The notes under the pieces: generated by a model | Databases searched by the model: none | Told to the model about the DNA's origin: nothing | The model's input: only the letters and a program-made list of their open reading frames with translations | Shown here: in pieces, positions 1 to 5,940 of the stretch | Layout: the number at the start of each line of letters is the position of its first letter | How positions within the stretch are numbered: the stretch's first letter is position 1 | Origin: Actinomycetota bacterium | Lineage (GTDB): Bacteria; Actinomycetota; UBA4738; HRBIN12 | Assembly: GCA_005885325.1 (NCBI GenBank) | Contig: VAYX01000155.1 | Span: 1-9,548, forward strand | DNA: 9,548 nt | Direction: 5' to 3' | Made by a program: the position numbers and the translations under genes

Positions 1-381
1 AAACTCGGCAACCAGCGCGGCTTCACTCTGATCGAGCTGATGATCGTTGTCGCGATCATCGGCATCCTGGCGGCCATCGCCATCCCGCTCTACGCCAACG
101 TTCAGGCGCGCGCGCGGATCGCGAAGGCGCAGGCTGATGCTCGGGCGCTCGCATCGTCGGTCTCGATCTATGGAGCGCACATGGGTGTGCTGCCGACGGC
201 GCTTACCCAACTGACCGTGGTGGCCACCAACGTCCAGGGTCAGACGGCGGGTCCGTTCATGGCGAACGTTCCTCCGCCCCCGGCCGGCTGGAGCTCGCCA
301 TACTCGTACGCGGCTTCGACCGCGTCGGGCACGTTCAACATCTCGGCGGCGGGTGACGGCACAACCGTCTCGCTGCCGTAA
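1..381 (+). CDS. Type IV pilin / type II secretion pseudopilin, 5' end outside the window
   Basis: This is a structural subunit of a type IV pilus or type II secretion pseudopilus, inserted in the inner membrane and processed by prepilin peptidase. The reading frame is open from base 1, so the true start lies upstream. The prepilin signature RGFTLIE is encoded at 16-36: cleavage would follow the Gly, giving a mature N-terminal Phe and the conserved Glu at +5. The hydrophobic helix typical of pilins follows (LMIVVAIIGILAAIAIPLY), then a charged alpha-helical region (RARIAKAQADARAL) and a short globular part ending in GDGTTVSLP. The mature protein would be about 120 residues, small for a major pilin and near the size of GspG-like pseudopilins. 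I do not see the GspG calcium-site residues clearly. No other pilus genes are in view, so pilin versus pseudopilin stays open. The ATG at 40 lies inside the signature and is not the start. Confidence 0.9.
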   Translation, partial: KLGNQRGFTLIELMIVVAIIGILAAIAIPLYANVQARARIAKAQADARALASSVSIYGAHMGVLPTALTQLTVVATNVQGQTAGPFMANVPPPPAGWSSPYSYAASTASGTFNISAAGDGTTVSLP

Positions 382-410
382 CGGGGTCGACCTACCCTGA
401 GCGATTCTTC

Positions 411-440
411 TTGGAAGGGTCCCAGACCGGGACCCCTCTT
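411..440 (+). terminator. GC-rich hairpin between pilin and tRNA, possible terminator
   Basis: The arms GGGTCCC (417-423) and GGGACCC (429-435) are perfectly complementary, with a 5-nt loop AGACC. The hairpin sits 35 bases after the pilin stop. The downstream tract is CTCTT rather than a U run, so it is a weak fit to an intrinsic terminator on the + strand. The tRNA gene on the - strand also points at it, so it could stop or stabilise both transcripts. I see nothing else in 382-459. Confidence 0.5.
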
Positions 441-459
441 GCCGAACTTATTGATTTGG

Positions 460-537
460 TGGCGGGCTCGACGGGATTTGAACCCGCGACCTCTGGATTG
501 ACAGTCCAGTGTGCTAACCAGGCTGCACCACGAGCCC
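460..537 (-). tRNA. tRNA-Asp (anticodon GTC)
   Basis: Read on the - strand the sequence folds into a full cloverleaf. The acceptor stem GGGCTCG pairs with CGAGCCC. The D stem is GTGC/GCAC with GG in the loop. The anticodon stem CTGGA/TCCAG encloses the loop CTGTCAA, giving anticodon GTC (500-502 on the + strand). The variable loop has 5 nt, and the T arm is GCGGG-TTCAAAT-CCCGT. The discriminator base is G (463), as expected for Asp, and CCA is encoded (460-462). Just upstream of the 5' end the bases GGGCTC occur once more in tandem (531-545), so the 5' boundary is set by acceptor-stem pairing. No integrase or att-like repeat is seen. Confidence 0.97.
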
Positions 538-552
538 GAGCCCGCCTACGGT

Positions 553-583
553 ACACCGGGGCACGGGGGTTCGTCCACCCGAC
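553..583 (-). promoter_or_regulatory. Possible tRNA promoter
   Basis: The 55-bp gap between the ydiK stop and the tRNA 5' end contains, on the - strand, TGGACG (4 of 6 bases of the -35 consensus) and TACCGT (3 of 6 of the -10 consensus) separated by 18 bases. The fit is weak. The tRNA could instead be read through from ydiK, which points the same way. Confidence 0.2.
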
Positions 584-592
584 GTTCCGCTA

Positions 593-1711
593 TCACGAGT
601 CGGCGGCGTGCGCAGCGTCCTCCGCCGGGGTCCGAGTGTCCCCCCGCGCCGCGCCCTGGGTCACCCACGCCTCGAGCAGCGTGTAGGTGACCGAGAGCAC
701 CACCGGCCCGACGAACAGGCCGATGAGGCCGAACGCGAGAAGGCCGCCGAGCACGCCCGCGAAGATCAGGAGCAGCGGCACGTCGGCGCCCCTCTTGATG
801 AGGATGGGCCGAAGCACGTTGTCGAGGCCCCCCGTGACGACCGTCCAGACAAGCAACACCACGGCCCAGAACATCCCGCTGCTCCAGTAGACCCAGACGA
901 TAGCGCCGAGGAGCACGGGGACGGCTCCGATCTGCGCGACGCCGAGCAGGAACATGACCGACGTCAGCAGCACTGGATAGGGCACACCCGCGATGGCCAG
1001 GCCGATCCCGCCGATGATCGACTGAATCAGCGCCGTGACCACGATGCCGAGGGCGACGGCGCGAATGGCTTGAGCCGAGAGCACCGCGGCGCGCTCGCCG
1101 GCCTGCCCCGCCAGCCGACGGGCGAACGCCAGGACCCCGGCGGCGGCCGTCTCCCCGTTCGCATAGAGGATGATCGAGATGATCACCGCCAGCAGGAGCT
1201 GCACCAGCAACGTCCCGAGGGTCCCGACCTGGCCGATCAGCCATCCCCCGACGTCCTTCAGGTACGGAGCCGCCTGCGTCAGGAGCTCCTCGGACGACTC
1301 CGTCGCGGTCGCCTTCCACTGCGCCGCGACCTTCCGGCCCACCAGCGGGACTTTTCTCACCCAATCCGGCGGCTGCGGCACCGTGAACGTGAGGAGCGAC
1401 TTCGACCACGCGACGATCTCGTCCGAGCGCTCGGCGATGGCGACGACGGCGGTCGCCAGCGGCGCGGCGATGATCAGGATCATCAGGAGCGTCATGACGG
1501 CAACCGCGAGGCTTCGCTTTCCCCAGAGCCGTCGCTCCAGGGCGCGCAGCGTGGGCCAGGTGGCCACGACGATCGTCGTGGCCCAGATGCCCGCGAGCAG
1601 AAACGGCCTGAGCACCCAGAAGCTCAGGAGCGTCAAGCCGCCGATCGTCAGGACGCCGAGGACGATCCGCGTGAGGTCCCAGCTGCGTGGCGATGTGGTC
1701 GGCGCGTCCAT
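593..1711 (-). CDS. ydiK: AI-2E family transporter, YdiK/PerM type
   Basis: This is a polytopic inner-membrane permease of the AI-2E transporter family (formerly UPF0118). Members have been linked to export of autoinducer-2 or to Na+/H+ antiport, and the substrate cannot be told from sequence. It has 372 residues, close to the ~370 of E. coli YdiK, and resembles YdiK along its whole length. Visible segments are an N-terminal hairpin (about 14-53), a helix after GKRSLAV (66-93), a soluble region (about 95-155), a helix at 158-183, and a C-terminal bundle from about 215 to 350. Family motifs include AQAIRAVALGIVVTALIQ (213-230), LDNVLRPILI (296-305) and GLFVGPVVL (331-339). The start is supported by GGGGAGG (1715-1721) just before the ATG. 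Spacing is 17 bp from the stop of an upstream orphan coding fragment, suggesting the two were once in an operon. No truncation is seen. Confidence 0.93.
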   Translation of the reverse strand: MDAPTTSPRSWDLTRIVLGVLTIGGLTLLSFWVLRPFLLAGIWATTIVVATWPTLRALERRLWGKRSLAVAVMTLLMILIIAAPLATAVVAIAERSDEIVAWSKSLLTFTVPQPPDWVRKVPLVGRKVAAQWKATATESSEELLTQAAPYLKDVGGWLIGQVGTLGTLLVQLLLAVIISIILYANGETAAAGVLAFARRLAGQAGERAAVLSAQAIRAVALGIVVTALIQSIIGGIGLAIAGVPYPVLLTSVMFLLGVAQIGAVPVLLGAIVWVYWSSGMFWAVVLLVWTVVTGGLDNVLRPILIKRGADVPLLLIFAGVLGGLLAFGLIGLFVGPVVLSVTYTLLEAWVTQGAARGDTRTPAEDAAHAADS

Positions 1712-1728
1712 GGGCCTCCCCTCTGTCG

Positions 1729-1935
1729 TCAGAACACCACCTGCAGCAGCCGCTTGAGCAGCTCGTTCAGTGGAATCATGGTGAGGGCGAGCGGGGCGAC
1801 CGGCACCAGGGTCATCACCGCGAGCTGGACCACCGCGTCCTTGGTAACGGGGCTCGGGCGCATGCTTCGGACAATCTCGAAGCTATTGCCCAGGTCCGCC
1901 AGAGACTGGCCGGCTGCCGAACGACTGGAATCCGG
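1729..1935 (-). pseudogene. Orphan C-terminal fragment of a membrane protein gene
   Basis: On the - strand the frame is open from an in-frame TGA at 1936-1938 to a TGA at 1729-1731 (68 codons). It carries protein-like sequence: SLADLGNSFEIVRSMRPSP, then KDAVVQLAVMTLVPVAPLA, then MIPLNELLKRLLQVVF. I recall this pattern (SFE-VR-MR, KD--LQLA, a membrane helix, then LL-RL---F) as the C-terminal end of roughly 400-residue hypothetical membrane proteins. No suitable start lies upstream; the only ATG is internal, after SFEIVRS. The upstream 230 bases hold no matching coding sequence in any - frame. A nearby ATG at 1948-1950 with an AGGTGA element before it opens a different frame that closes after about 20 codons, which could be the old start left out of frame by an internal deletion. 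It ends 17 bp before ydiK. A very small intact membrane protein is less likely. Confidence 0.55.
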
Positions 1936-2163
1936 TCACGTCCGTCATGGCGCGGTCACCTCGGGGTAGCGCCGGGGGCCTCGCCGCCGCGCTCGGCGCG
2001 AAAGTGTGGGCGGCAGTGGTCGCCGCGGAGCGGTCCGCAGCACTCCCCTGGTCGTCGAACCGGCGGATATTCTAACGCCGTCACGACCGAGACGCTCCGC
2101 CAATAGCCAGAATGGGGGCGCTGGACCGCTCGAGTGATCTAAGCGAGACAGGGGGACGACGCC
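1936..2163. other. Intergenic region upstream of the STAS gene
   Basis: About 228 bp with no convincing gene on either strand. It must hold the promoter of the STAS gene at 2164 and may hold the promoter, or a decayed 5' part, of the ydiK unit on the other strand. An AT-richer patch (GGATATTCTAACG, around 2065-2077) stands out against the GC-rich surroundings. I cannot define a good -35/-10 pair in either direction. GGGGGA at 2151-2156 is the ribosome binding site of the STAS gene. Confidence 0.4.
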
Positions 2164-2520
2164 ATGCCGGTGGTCGTCATCGACGCGTCAGGAAAGCTCC
2201 TGCAGGTGAAAGTCCGGGGAACGTTGCAGCGGGCCGAGTACGAGAAAATGCTTCAGCTCGCCCGGGAAACCATCGCGCGAGAGGGAACGATGCGGGTGCT
2301 GGCCCTTCTCGACGGGTTCGAGGGCTGGGAGCGGCACCGTGATTGGGGCGATGTGAGCTTCGCCCAGGAAGGCCGACACATCGAGAAGATGGCCATCGTC
2401 GGCGACGAGAAGTGGCGCGATGAGGCGCTGGCGTTCACCGCCGCGGGATTTCGTCCCACGGCCATCGAGTTCTTCGCCGCGTCTAAGCTCGGCAACGCGA
2501 AACGCTGGCTGTCGACGTAG
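2164..2520 (+). CDS. SpoIIAA-like STAS domain protein
   Basis: A 118-residue soluble protein with the pattern of the SpoIIAA-like/STAS family (Pfam PF11964 type). It has a beta strand plus turn at the N-terminus (VVVIDASGKLLQVKVRGTL), a helix (EYEKMLQLARETIA), a central strand with LALLDGFEGWE (about 46-56), then IEKMAIVGDEKWRD (about 74-87) and a C-terminal strand and helix rich in aromatic and basic residues (IEFFAASKLGNAKRWL). In related proteins the IE--A-VGD--W motif and the final DA--WL helix are conserved. Family members are small cytoplasmic proteins, often single-gene units, of unknown role; a link to membranes or lipid binding has been proposed from their SEC14-like fold. The start is supported by GGGGGA 7 bases upstream. 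The gene is convergent with the DUF2207 gene, leaving a 24-bp gap with no clear terminator. No anti-sigma or kinase partner is nearby. Confidence 0.85.
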   Translation: MPVVVIDASGKLLQVKVRGTLQRAEYEKMLQLARETIAREGTMRVLALLDGFEGWERHRDWGDVSFAQEGRHIEKMAIVGDEKWRDEALAFTAAGFRPTAIEFFAASKLGNAKRWLST

Positions 2521-2544
2521 CCGCCCGCGGAGGCCCGACCGCTC

Positions 2545-4227
2545 TCAGAACGTTCCGCCGCCGCCCCCGCCCATGCCGCCGCCGGACGAGCCCGACGAGA
2601 ATCCGCCGCCGCTGCCCCCACCCGCGTCGTAGCCGCGGCGGGTCGTGAGGATCGCCTCCTCGGTCCGGTGCGCGAAGGCGCCCAGGTCGTGCACGAAGCT
2701 CGGAAGGGAGAAATCGCCGCGACCGTGGTACCAGGCGGGCGTCGCAACTTTGAGGCCCTGGAAGTTGAAGATCCAGCGCTCGGTCACGCCCAGCGCGATG
2801 GCCCACGGCAGCCAGCGATGCAGCGTGTCGGGCGGCATGTGCTCGAGACGGTCCTTCTCGGCGCGCTCGAGGAACTCCTGGAACCCGCGCACCTTCGCCG
2901 CCATCTGCACGCCGGCCCGGGTCTTCCGCGGCATCACCCAGCCCCAGGCGATGAAGACGAGCCCGCTCGCGACGCCGCCGATTCGGAGCCACGGCTCGTA
3001 CAGGCCGAGCCAGGAGGGTCCGAATTGCGGCAGGAGAAGTCCGCCGAGCGCGGTCAGCAGGCCCGCCGTCATCCAGCCGGTCCGCACGCGGCCCGGCGAC
3101 GCCGGAAACAGTCCGTCCTCGACCATCAGGCGGTAGAGCCGGTCGCGAATCGGGGGAAAGACGTTCTCGTAGTCGCGCCGCACCTCGGACAGGAGCCGCA
3201 TGTTGATCGCCCAGTCGGCGCCGAAGATCTTGGCGAGCACGTAGAGCTCGAACATGCCCAGATTGGGATCACCGGCGATCGGCTTCAGGCGCCGGAACAT
3301 GAAGTCCGTCCCGCCGAACGCCGTCGTGATCGGCTCGATCTCGAGATAGCCGCGCACCGCCAGGTCGACCACCGTCGCGATGACATCGCGCGGATGCGCG
3401 CGCTCGTCGACGAGCGCCCCGGCCTGCGCCGGAATCAGGTCCGCGGGCGGCTCGTACTCGGGCTTCACCGATTGCTTGGCTCCGGGATCGCGCCCGAACG
3501 CCGACCACACGAACGCGCCCCACACGAGGGCGAGCGCCGGAAGCGCCAGCGGCCAGTAGTCGGCCGCGAGCCACCCGGCTCGGCGAAGCTCGGACGGCGG
3601 CACCACGCGGCCGGGCGGCCACGCGACGACCACGGTCATGCCCTCGCGCGGACGCAGGGCGCGGGTCGTGCGGAACCGCCAGTAGCTCTGGACCCGATCG
3701 ACCGCGTAATCGCCGGCCTGGCCGAAGCCCCCCGTGTACGCCACGGTCTGCACCTCGGCGTCGGCGACGCTCGGCGGCGCGGTCACGAACACTTCGACGG
3801 AGCCGATCCCCGCGTTCCACTCGTTCCCGGTGGCGTTCCAGTACAGCTCGTCGTGATCGTCGTACTTCACGACGCCCTGCCGCACGTGGTAGACGACGCT
3901 GACAGTCTTCTTCGTATCGACGGCGTCCGGGACCCAGGCCTTGACCGTCAGGTAGCGTCCCGGGTACGTCACCTCGGTCCGGAGCGCCCGGCTCGTCTCG
4001 TCGTAGACACCGATCCCGCTCAGGTGGAGCGGGAAGTCGAGCCCGTCGCGCGTGTAATGCAGGGGGATCCGGCGAAAGATGCCCTGGTGCGCGCCGCGGA
4101 AGTCGAACGTGATGTCCTCGCGCACGACGAGGCTGCCGTCGGTGTTGACCACGATGCTGACGACGAAGCTCGCGATCGAGAAGAGCCCGCGCGTCTGCGC
4201 CGCCGCGGGGGACGCGGCCGCCAGCAC
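2545..4227 (-). CDS. DUF2207 membrane protein with Gly-rich tail
   Basis: This is a predicted secreted and membrane-anchored protein of the DUF2207 family, function unknown. From the GTG at 4227 it has 560 residues. The N-terminal extracytoplasmic domain (about 15-205) carries family features: FVVSIVVNTDGSLVVREDIT, then FRGAHQGIFRRIPL, and later VVYHVRQGVVKYDDHDELYWN. A membrane helix follows (about 223-242), then a cytoplasmic region starting PEYEPPADLIPAQAGAL, two more hydrophobic segments (about 384-400 and 415-432), and the conserved HRWLPWAIALGVTERW (470-485). The protein ends in a Gly/Ser tail, GGGSGGGF to GGGGGGTF (536-560), as is common in the family. The GTG start leaves only half a signal peptide: codons before it encode a basic stretch and hydrophobic core that end in the AAAQ cleavage site. 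Translation therefore probably begins near 4257, on a non-standard codon. It lies directly behind lemA, a frequent pairing. Confidence 0.92.
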   Translation of the reverse strand: MLAAASPAAAQTRGLFSIASFVVSIVVNTDGSLVVREDITFDFRGAHQGIFRRIPLHYTRDGLDFPLHLSGIGVYDETSRALRTEVTYPGRYLTVKAWVPDAVDTKKTVSVVYHVRQGVVKYDDHDELYWNATGNEWNAGIGSVEVFVTAPPSVADAEVQTVAYTGGFGQAGDYAVDRVQSYWRFRTTRALRPREGMTVVVAWPPGRVVPPSELRRAGWLAADYWPLALPALALVWGAFVWSAFGRDPGAKQSVKPEYEPPADLIPAQAGALVDERAHPRDVIATVVDLAVRGYLEIEPITTAFGGTDFMFRRLKPIAGDPNLGMFELYVLAKIFGADWAINMRLLSEVRRDYENVFPPIRDRLYRLMVEDGLFPASPGRVRTGWMTAGLLTALGGLLLPQFGPSWLGLYEPWLRIGGVASGLVFIAWGWVMPRKTRAGVQMAAKVRGFQEFLERAEKDRLEHMPPDTLHRWLPWAIALGVTERWIFNFQGLKVATPAWYHGRGDFSLPSFVHDLGAFAHRTEEAILTTRRGYDAGGGSGGGFSSGSSGGGMGGGGGGTF

Positions 4228-4261
4228 CAGCGCCAGCGCGGCGAGAATCCGGCCGATGCGC

Positions 4262-4825
4262 TCAGCTCCCGAACGAGACGCGCGGGACCTGCCGGTCTTC
4301 GGGGCGGTCGAGCTCGAAGTATGTCCGCTTGGCGAAGCGGAAGAACAGCGCGATCTGGTTGGAGGGGAAGCTGTCGACGGTCGTGTTGAGGTCGCGGACG
4401 ACCGCGTTGTAGTAGCGGCGCGAGCTCTGGATCGTCTCCTCGATCGCGCCCAGCGAGGCCTGGAGCTCCCGGAAGCTCTGGTTCGCCTTGAGGTCGGGAT
4501 AGGACTCGGCGAGCGCGAAGAGCTGGCGGAGCGCCCCGGTCAGCTGGTTCTCGGCCTGCGCGCGCGCCTCCGGCGTCTGCGCCGCCATGGCCGCGCCGCG
4601 CGCGCGGACGACCTGGTCGAGCGTGCCCCGCTCGTGCGCCGCGTAGCCCTTGACGGTCTCGACCAGGTTCGGCACCAGGTCGGTGCGCCGCTTGAGCTGC
4701 ACGTCGATGTCCGACCACGCCTCCTCGGACCGCTGGCGCAGCCCGACGAGCTTGTTGTACGTGACGACGATGGCGATGACGAGCCCGACAAGGACGAGGA
4801 GAAAAACGAGGCCGCCAAAACTCAT
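4262..4825 (-). CDS. lemA: LemA family protein
   Basis: A 187-residue membrane-anchored protein of the LemA family, which forms a long helical bundle facing the periplasm or outside. Its biochemical role is unclear. An N-terminal membrane helix spans about 4-22 (FGGLVFLLVLVGLVIAIVV). It is followed by YNKLVGLRQR, W37, the hallmark KRRTDLVPNLVETVKGYAAHE (45-65), AESYPDLKANQSF (106-118), SRRYYNAVVRDLNT (135-148), FPSN (153-156) and a C-terminal FELDRPEDR-PRVSF. Length and motif order match complete members. The frame stays open further upstream to 5002, but the ATG at 4823-4825 is chosen because a strong AAGGAGGG (4830-4837) sits 4 bases before it and the protein then starts with the usual membrane helix. 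The stop at 4262-4264 lies beside, or inside, the start region of the DUF2207 gene, so the two are probably transcribed together and translationally coupled. Confidence 0.96.
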   Translation of the reverse strand: MSFGGLVFLLVLVGLVIAIVVTYNKLVGLRQRSEEAWSDIDVQLKRRTDLVPNLVETVKGYAAHERGTLDQVVRARGAAMAAQTPEARAQAENQLTGALRQLFALAESYPDLKANQSFRELQASLGAIEETIQSSRRYYNAVVRDLNTTVDSFPSNQIALFFRFAKRTYFELDRPEDRQVPRVSFGS

Positions 4826-5000
4826 GATTCCCTCCTTGTCGATCGTAGCATCGGCATCGCGCGCGGCCGGCAAACCGTCGCCGCGCCGTTGGCGGGCGCG
4901 CTGGCCACTGCCAGCGGGGGCGATCGCGCGCGATGCCACAAGAGGGGGGATCGGCGCTAGGATGGGGCACTCGATCATCCCGTACCCAAGGAGACCACCC
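4826..5000. promoter_or_regulatory. Divergent promoter region for lemA and the 5001 gene
   Basis: The 175 bp between the divergent starts must carry both promoters. On the + strand TAGGAT (4958-4963) matches 4 of 6 bases of a -10 box, with a poor -35 candidate (GCCACA, 4935-4940) 17 bp before it. On the - strand TACGAT (4842-4847) is a similar -10 candidate close to lemA. Ribosome binding sites are clear on both sides: AAGGAGGG at 4830-4837 for lemA and AAGGAG at 4988-4993 for the + gene. The middle is very GC-rich (GCGATCGCGCGCGAT at 4920-4934), and I see no operator I can name. Confidence 0.4.
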
Positions 5001-5354
5001 ATGCCGATCCAGACTCGCTATCTCTTCAGCGCCGCCATGAGCGTCCGCTCCGACAAGGAAGCGCTCTTCAACGAGGTCTACGACAAGGAGCACGTGCCGG
5101 CGCTGCTCGCGGTGCCCGGCGTCATCGCGGTCGCGCGCTTCAAGAGCGAGCCCGTGACGATGATGATCGGCGGCGAGCGCAAGACGATCGTGATCGAGAG
5201 CGAGCCGGCCTACAACGCGCTCTACGAGGTCGAGAATCCGGCCGTGCTGGTCAGCGACGCCTGGGCGAAGGCCGTCGAGGAAGGGCGCTGGGCGGAGCAC
5301 GTCCGTCCGTACACGACGAACCGCCGCCACGTGATGTACCGTCGCATCTCGTAG
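5001..5354 (+). CDS. Small dimeric alpha/beta-barrel protein, EthD-like
   Basis: A 117-residue cytoplasmic protein whose pattern fits a dimeric alpha/beta-barrel (ferredoxin-like) fold of the EthD/DUF4286 kind: strand (TRYLFSAAMSV), helix with KEALFNEVYDKEHVPALLAVPGV (19-41), strand (IAVARFKSE), a hairpin (TMMIGGERKTIVIES), helix (ENPAVLVSDAWAKAVEEGRW), and a basic C-terminal strand (RHVMYRRIS). The YD-EH-P-LL-VPGV motif is typical of these small proteins, in which EH-P aligns the subunit interface. Some relatives are monooxygenase-like or act in degradation pathways, many have no known role, and no catalytic assignment is possible here. The start is firm: AAGGAG lies 7 bases before the ATG. 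The stop is followed after 16 bp by the start of an alpha/beta hydrolase gene, so the two probably form an operon and may act on the same compound. Confidence 0.85.
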   Translation: MPIQTRYLFSAAMSVRSDKEALFNEVYDKEHVPALLAVPGVIAVARFKSEPVTMMIGGERKTIVIESEPAYNALYEVENPAVLVSDAWAKAVEEGRWAEHVRPYTTNRRHVMYRRIS

Positions 5355-5370
5355 CGCGAGCTCCGCGGGC

Positions 5371-5940
5371 GTGACGGAGCACCTTCACCAGCCGCGGGCG
5401 CCGGCGGGAAGTGGACTCGTCCTGACCCACGGCGCCGGCGGCAACGCGCGGGCGTCGCTGCTCGTCGCGCTCGGTGAGGCGTTCGCCGAGCGCGGCCCGC
5501 GACCAGCCGGCGCCGCGAGGGACCGCGAGGGCCTCCGCGAAGCCGTCGCCTCGATGCGAGCGAGCGTGAGCGGCCGCGTCTTCCTCGGCGGCCACTCATA
5601 CGGCGGTCGTCAGGCGAGCATCCTGGCGGCGAGCGAGCCCGGGCTCGCCGACATGCTCCTGCTCCTCTCCTACCCGCTCCATCCCCCGCGCCGCCCGGCC
5701 GAGCTGAGGACGGTGCACTTGCCGAATCTCAAGACGCCGACGTTCTTCGCGCACGGATCGCGCGATCCGTTCGGCACCCGCGAGGAGATCGAGGCGGCGC
5801 GACGTCTGATACCGGCTCCCACCGAGCTGGTCACGTTCGAGAGAGCGGGGCACGACCTCTTTCGCACACCCGGGCGCGCCGGCACGGACGTCGCCGCTGA
5901 AATCGCGACGGCGTTCCTGCGTTTCGCCGACCGCGGCTAG
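5371..5940 (+). CDS. Alpha/beta hydrolase, TEX30/KANL3-like, with internal deletion
   Basis: A 189-residue alpha/beta-hydrolase-fold protein of the TEX30/KANL3-like group (related to dienelactone hydrolases), with unknown substrate. The triad is visible: nucleophile Ser76 in GGHSYGGR, acid Asp132 in HGSRDPFGT and His161 in AGHDLF. The oxyanion region is LTHGAGGN (18-25), and YPLHPPRRP with LRTVHLP (about 101-117) is characteristic. Start is a GTG at 5371, 16 bp after the previous stop and without a clear ribosome binding site, so coupling is likely. Relatives I recall read about FAE-G-(strand)-DLPFRQARP-GPP-P-A-RDREGLR between the second helix and the RDREGL motif. Here AFAERG passes directly to PRPAGAARDREGL, a loss of about 20 residues including a core beta strand, in frame. 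The protein may misfold or have altered activity. The stop overlaps the stop of the convergent exporter gene. Confidence 0.88.
   Translation: MTEHLHQPRAPAGSGLVLTHGAGGNARASLLVALGEAFAERGPRPAGAARDREGLREAVASMRASVSGRVFLGGHSYGGRQASILAASEPGLADMLLLLSYPLHPPRRPAELRTVHLPNLKTPTFFAHGSRDPFGTREEIEAARRLIPAPTELVTFERAGHDLFRTPGRAGTDVAAEIATAFLRFADRG

Noticed and set aside
460..545. tRNA-Asp gene as an integration site for a mobile element
   Set aside because: No integrase, no repeated tRNA 3' end and no cargo on either side; the small tandem GGGCTC at the 5' end does not fit an attachment site.
608..1969. Long open frame of 453 codons on the + strand opposite ydiK
   Set aside because: The product is dominated by Arg, Asp, Glu, His and Gln with no domain, and it mirrors a clear membrane protein on the other strand. 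This is the usual shadow in GC-rich DNA.
2536..2632. Repeat-like run of CCGCCGCC and Gly codons
   Set aside because: It encodes the Gly/Ser tail of the DUF2207 protein and is not a separate repeat element.
2668..4389. Open frame of 573 codons on the + strand opposite DUF2207
   Set aside because: Arg/Glu/His-rich low-complexity product with no motif; the - strand frame has signal peptide, membrane helices and family motifs.
4826..5002. N-terminal extension of lemA to 5002
   Set aside because: The extra 59 residues have no pattern and would run across the promoter region; the ATG at 4823-4825 has a strong ribosome binding site and begins with the normal LemA membrane helix.
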